Source of the DNA: Tepidisphaeraceae bacterium | GTDB lineage: Bacteria; Planctomycetota; Phycisphaerae; Tepidisphaerales; Tepidisphaeraceae | Direction of reading: 5' to 3' | DNA length: 64,000 nt | NCBI GenBank assembly: GCA_035998445.1 | Contig: DASYHQ010000005.1 | Coordinates: 62,001-126,000, forward strand | In this document: positions 62,630 through 64,000 of the stretch, piece by piece | Layout: each line of letters opens with the position of its first letter | Position numbering within the stretch: position 1 is the first letter of the stretch | Translations under genes and position numbers: made by a program | The notes under the pieces: model-generated | The model's database searches: none | What the model was told of the DNA's origin: nothing | What the model saw: the letters and a program-made list of their open reading frames with translations, nothing else

Positions 62630-63442
62630 ATGATCCGCCGCGATGAAACCGACGGTTACCTGCTGATCACACAGAACGACCACGCGAAGCTCTCCGGGCA
62701 ACTGGCGGCGTGCGTCGGCAACGAACGGTTCGGCGCCTTGATCGACAACGCCGCTGCGGTGCGCGGCATTACGCTTCACGACTGCGGCTGGCCGGTTCAC
62801 GATGAAGCCCCGACGATCAACCCGAAGGGGCAACCGACCGACGTATTCGAGTCGCCGCACGACGTCGCGCTGCGCGTCTGGACGGAAAGCGCAGCCCGCG
62901 CGACCGCCGAAGGTCCGTATCCCGGCCTGCTGGTCAGCCTGCACGTGCTGCATCTGTCGCTACTGGCCGACGCGCGGAAGCAGGACGTTCACGAGCGGTT
63001 CGCGGTGAACAAGTTCCAGCACGCCGAGGTCGAACGGCAGGAGACGCTCCGCCAATCGCTCGGCCTGCGCATCGACCGGCCCCTAATGCACGGCCTGGCC
63101 GACCCGCACGCCGATCCGTTGGAGGATGCGCTGCGATATCACTTCCGCTGGCTGCAGACGCTCGACCAGATCAGCCTGGCCCTCTGCTGCACCGCCCCAC
63201 CCATCTCGCGCACGACCGAGTTACATCCACACGCGGGTGACGATGCGGTCAAGCTATCGCTTGAATGCACTGGCGAGCGTGCGCTGCGCATCGATCCGTG
63301 GCCGTTCGACAGGCCGTCGATCGACTTGCAGATCACCGGCCGGCTCGTTCCGCGCGTGCATTACGACGATGCCGCGCAACTGCGGACGGCATACGCGACG
63401 GCGGCAGAACGGTCGCTGCACATGCGGCTGCACGGTGGGTAG
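62630..63442 (+). CDS. DUF3891-family protein
   Basis: 270 residues from the ATG of MIRRDETDGYLLITQNDHAK; the frame is open from 62549 but the longer start overlaps the divergent Amt-like gene. ITLHDCGWPVHDEAPTIN holds an HDxxW-like metal-binding pattern, and GLLVSLHVLHLSLLADARK and DQISLALCC fit the DUF3891 consensus. The fold is HD-like helical, but function is not established. It is divergent from the Amt-like gene, 59 nt away. Confidence 0.75.
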   Translation: MIRRDETDGYLLITQNDHAKLSGQLAACVGNERFGALIDNAAAVRGITLHDCGWPVHDEAPTINPKGQPTDVFESPHDVALRVWTESAARATAEGPYPGLLVSLHVLHLSLLADARKQDVHERFAVNKFQHAEVERQETLRQSLGLRIDRPLMHGLADPHADPLEDALRYHFRWLQTLDQISLALCCTAPPISRTTELHPHAGDDAVKLSLECTGERALRIDPWPFDRPSIDLQITGRLVPRVHYDDAAQLRTAYATAAERSLHMRLHGG

Positions 63443-63451
63443 AATCGCCAC

Positions 63452-64000
63452 ATGGTCATCCGCCCCGCCACTGCCGCCGACGTCAACTTCGTCAACGACA
63501 TCGACGCCACGCTGGAGGCCGCGCATTACCTGCACGTCGACCGGGCGGGTGAAGGCCTCGGTCGCAGCTGGCGATTGGAACCGCGCCCGCTGCGCGAGCG
63601 GGCGATTCGATCATATCCACTGAGCGAGGACGCCGCGTTCACGCTGAAGCAAGTCGCCAGTGGCGCCGACGACGGCCTGGCGCTGGTGGCCGAGCACAAC
63701 GAGCAGCTGGTCGCGCTAATGCTGGCCCAGCCGGATGTCGCCCGTCAGACGCTGCGCCTGATCGACCTGCGCGTCGACTACGACTTCCGCCGACAGGGCC
63801 TCGCGACGGCGATGTTGTTCTCGGCCATCAGCCACGCACGGGAAACGCAATTGCGTGCCGTGGCGACCGAGACGCTGACCGACAACCAGCCGGCCGCCGC
63901 GATGCTGGTCAAGAGCGGTTTCGAACTGGCGGGCATCGACGACCACCGCAACTCGAACCACGACTTAGTCAAGGAAACCGTGACGCTGTTCTGGTACGCC
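63452..64000 (+). CDS. GNAT-family N-acetyltransferase, 5' part
   Basis: 183 codons, open to the window edge. MVIRPATAADVNFVNDIDA is a typical GNAT start; LRVDYDFRRQGLATAMLFSA carries the acetyl-CoA-binding R/QxxGxA motif, and ETLTDNQPAAAMLVKSGFEL is the usual motif B. The acceptor is unknown. It starts 9 nt after the DUF3891 stop codon and is likely cotranscribed. Confidence 0.85.
   Translation, partial: MVIRPATAADVNFVNDIDATLEAAHYLHVDRAGEGLGRSWRLEPRPLRERAIRSYPLSEDAAFTLKQVASGADDGLALVAEHNEQLVALMLAQPDVARQTLRLIDLRVDYDFRRQGLATAMLFSAISHARETQLRAVATETLTDNQPAAAMLVKSGFELAGIDDHRNSNHDLVKETVTLFWYA

Overview
The window is high-GC chromosomal DNA from a bacterium that I infer to be a planctomycete of the Phycisphaerae side. 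The evidence is a surface-protein N-terminus with a LEGRQLLSA-type motif, an exosortase/EpsI/TPR/Wza/Wzc locus, a 44-residue bL34 starting MHYPHRISK, SpoIVB-like S55 and DUF4394 proteins, frequent GTG/TTG starts, and unusually dense palindromic repeats between genes. No rRNA, tRNA, transposase, integrase or prophage structural gene was seen. Most genes are single-copy housekeeping genes, often in short or broken operons.

Layout. 1-8.2 kb: 3' end of a dacB-like carboxypeptidase gene, a large repeat island, rnc, a secreted S55 protein, a secreted beta-propeller protein, rpmH, a STAS protein and a coupled hypothetical pair. 8.2-11.5 kb: Sak4-like RecA-fold ATPase and ssb behind a clear sigma-70 promoter, then a divergent LysR/ferredoxin pair. 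11.5-19 kb: carA, priA (with an in-frame palindromic insertion), a membrane protein, trpB and trpA. 19-22 kb: ECF sigma factor, anti-sigma factor and an STN/secretin-like secreted protein. 22-28 kb: sulfate assimilation (cysD, cysNC) with a flippase-like membrane protein and a VOC protein. 28-33 kb: duplicated DUF4394 protein, ribE, pdxA and a second large repeat island. 33-41.5 kb: HDOD protein, bioD, bioA, pcm, recG, mqnD. 41.4-43.3 kb: DUF1440-like protein and a 1.2-kb non-coding stretch with a strictly regular 42-bp array and several hairpin elements. 43.3-48.2 kb: gpsA, a GFO/IDH/MocA oxidoreductase, a coiled-coil secreted protein, an orphan nuoB and a DUF2007/zinc-ribbon protein. 48.3-59.1 kb (minus strand): Wza-like lipoprotein, exosortase, EpsI, 1544-residue TPR protein, Wzc-like tyrosine kinase. 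59.4-64 kb: VOC protein, rpsL - 42-residue membrane protein - rpsG, an Amt-fold protein lacking its conduction residues, a DUF3891 protein and the start of a GNAT acetyltransferase gene.

The pathways are mostly partial views of core metabolism: tryptophan, biotin, riboflavin, PLP, pyrimidine/arginine, menaquinone by the futalosine route, and sulfate activation. The exosortase locus looks like an envelope or exopolysaccharide export module, but it carries no glycosyltransferases or PEP-CTERM substrates here.

The most unusual content is (1) the 26-nt palindromic repeat / 16-nt spacer array at 42252-42487, (2) two large repeat islands sharing a gapless 150-nt core with a boxA-like motif, (3) a palindromic element inserted in frame inside priA, (4) the Amt homologue without the twin-His pore, and (5) nested inverted-repeat frames carrying different cargo. 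Coordinates and motifs were read by eye; no database search was possible.
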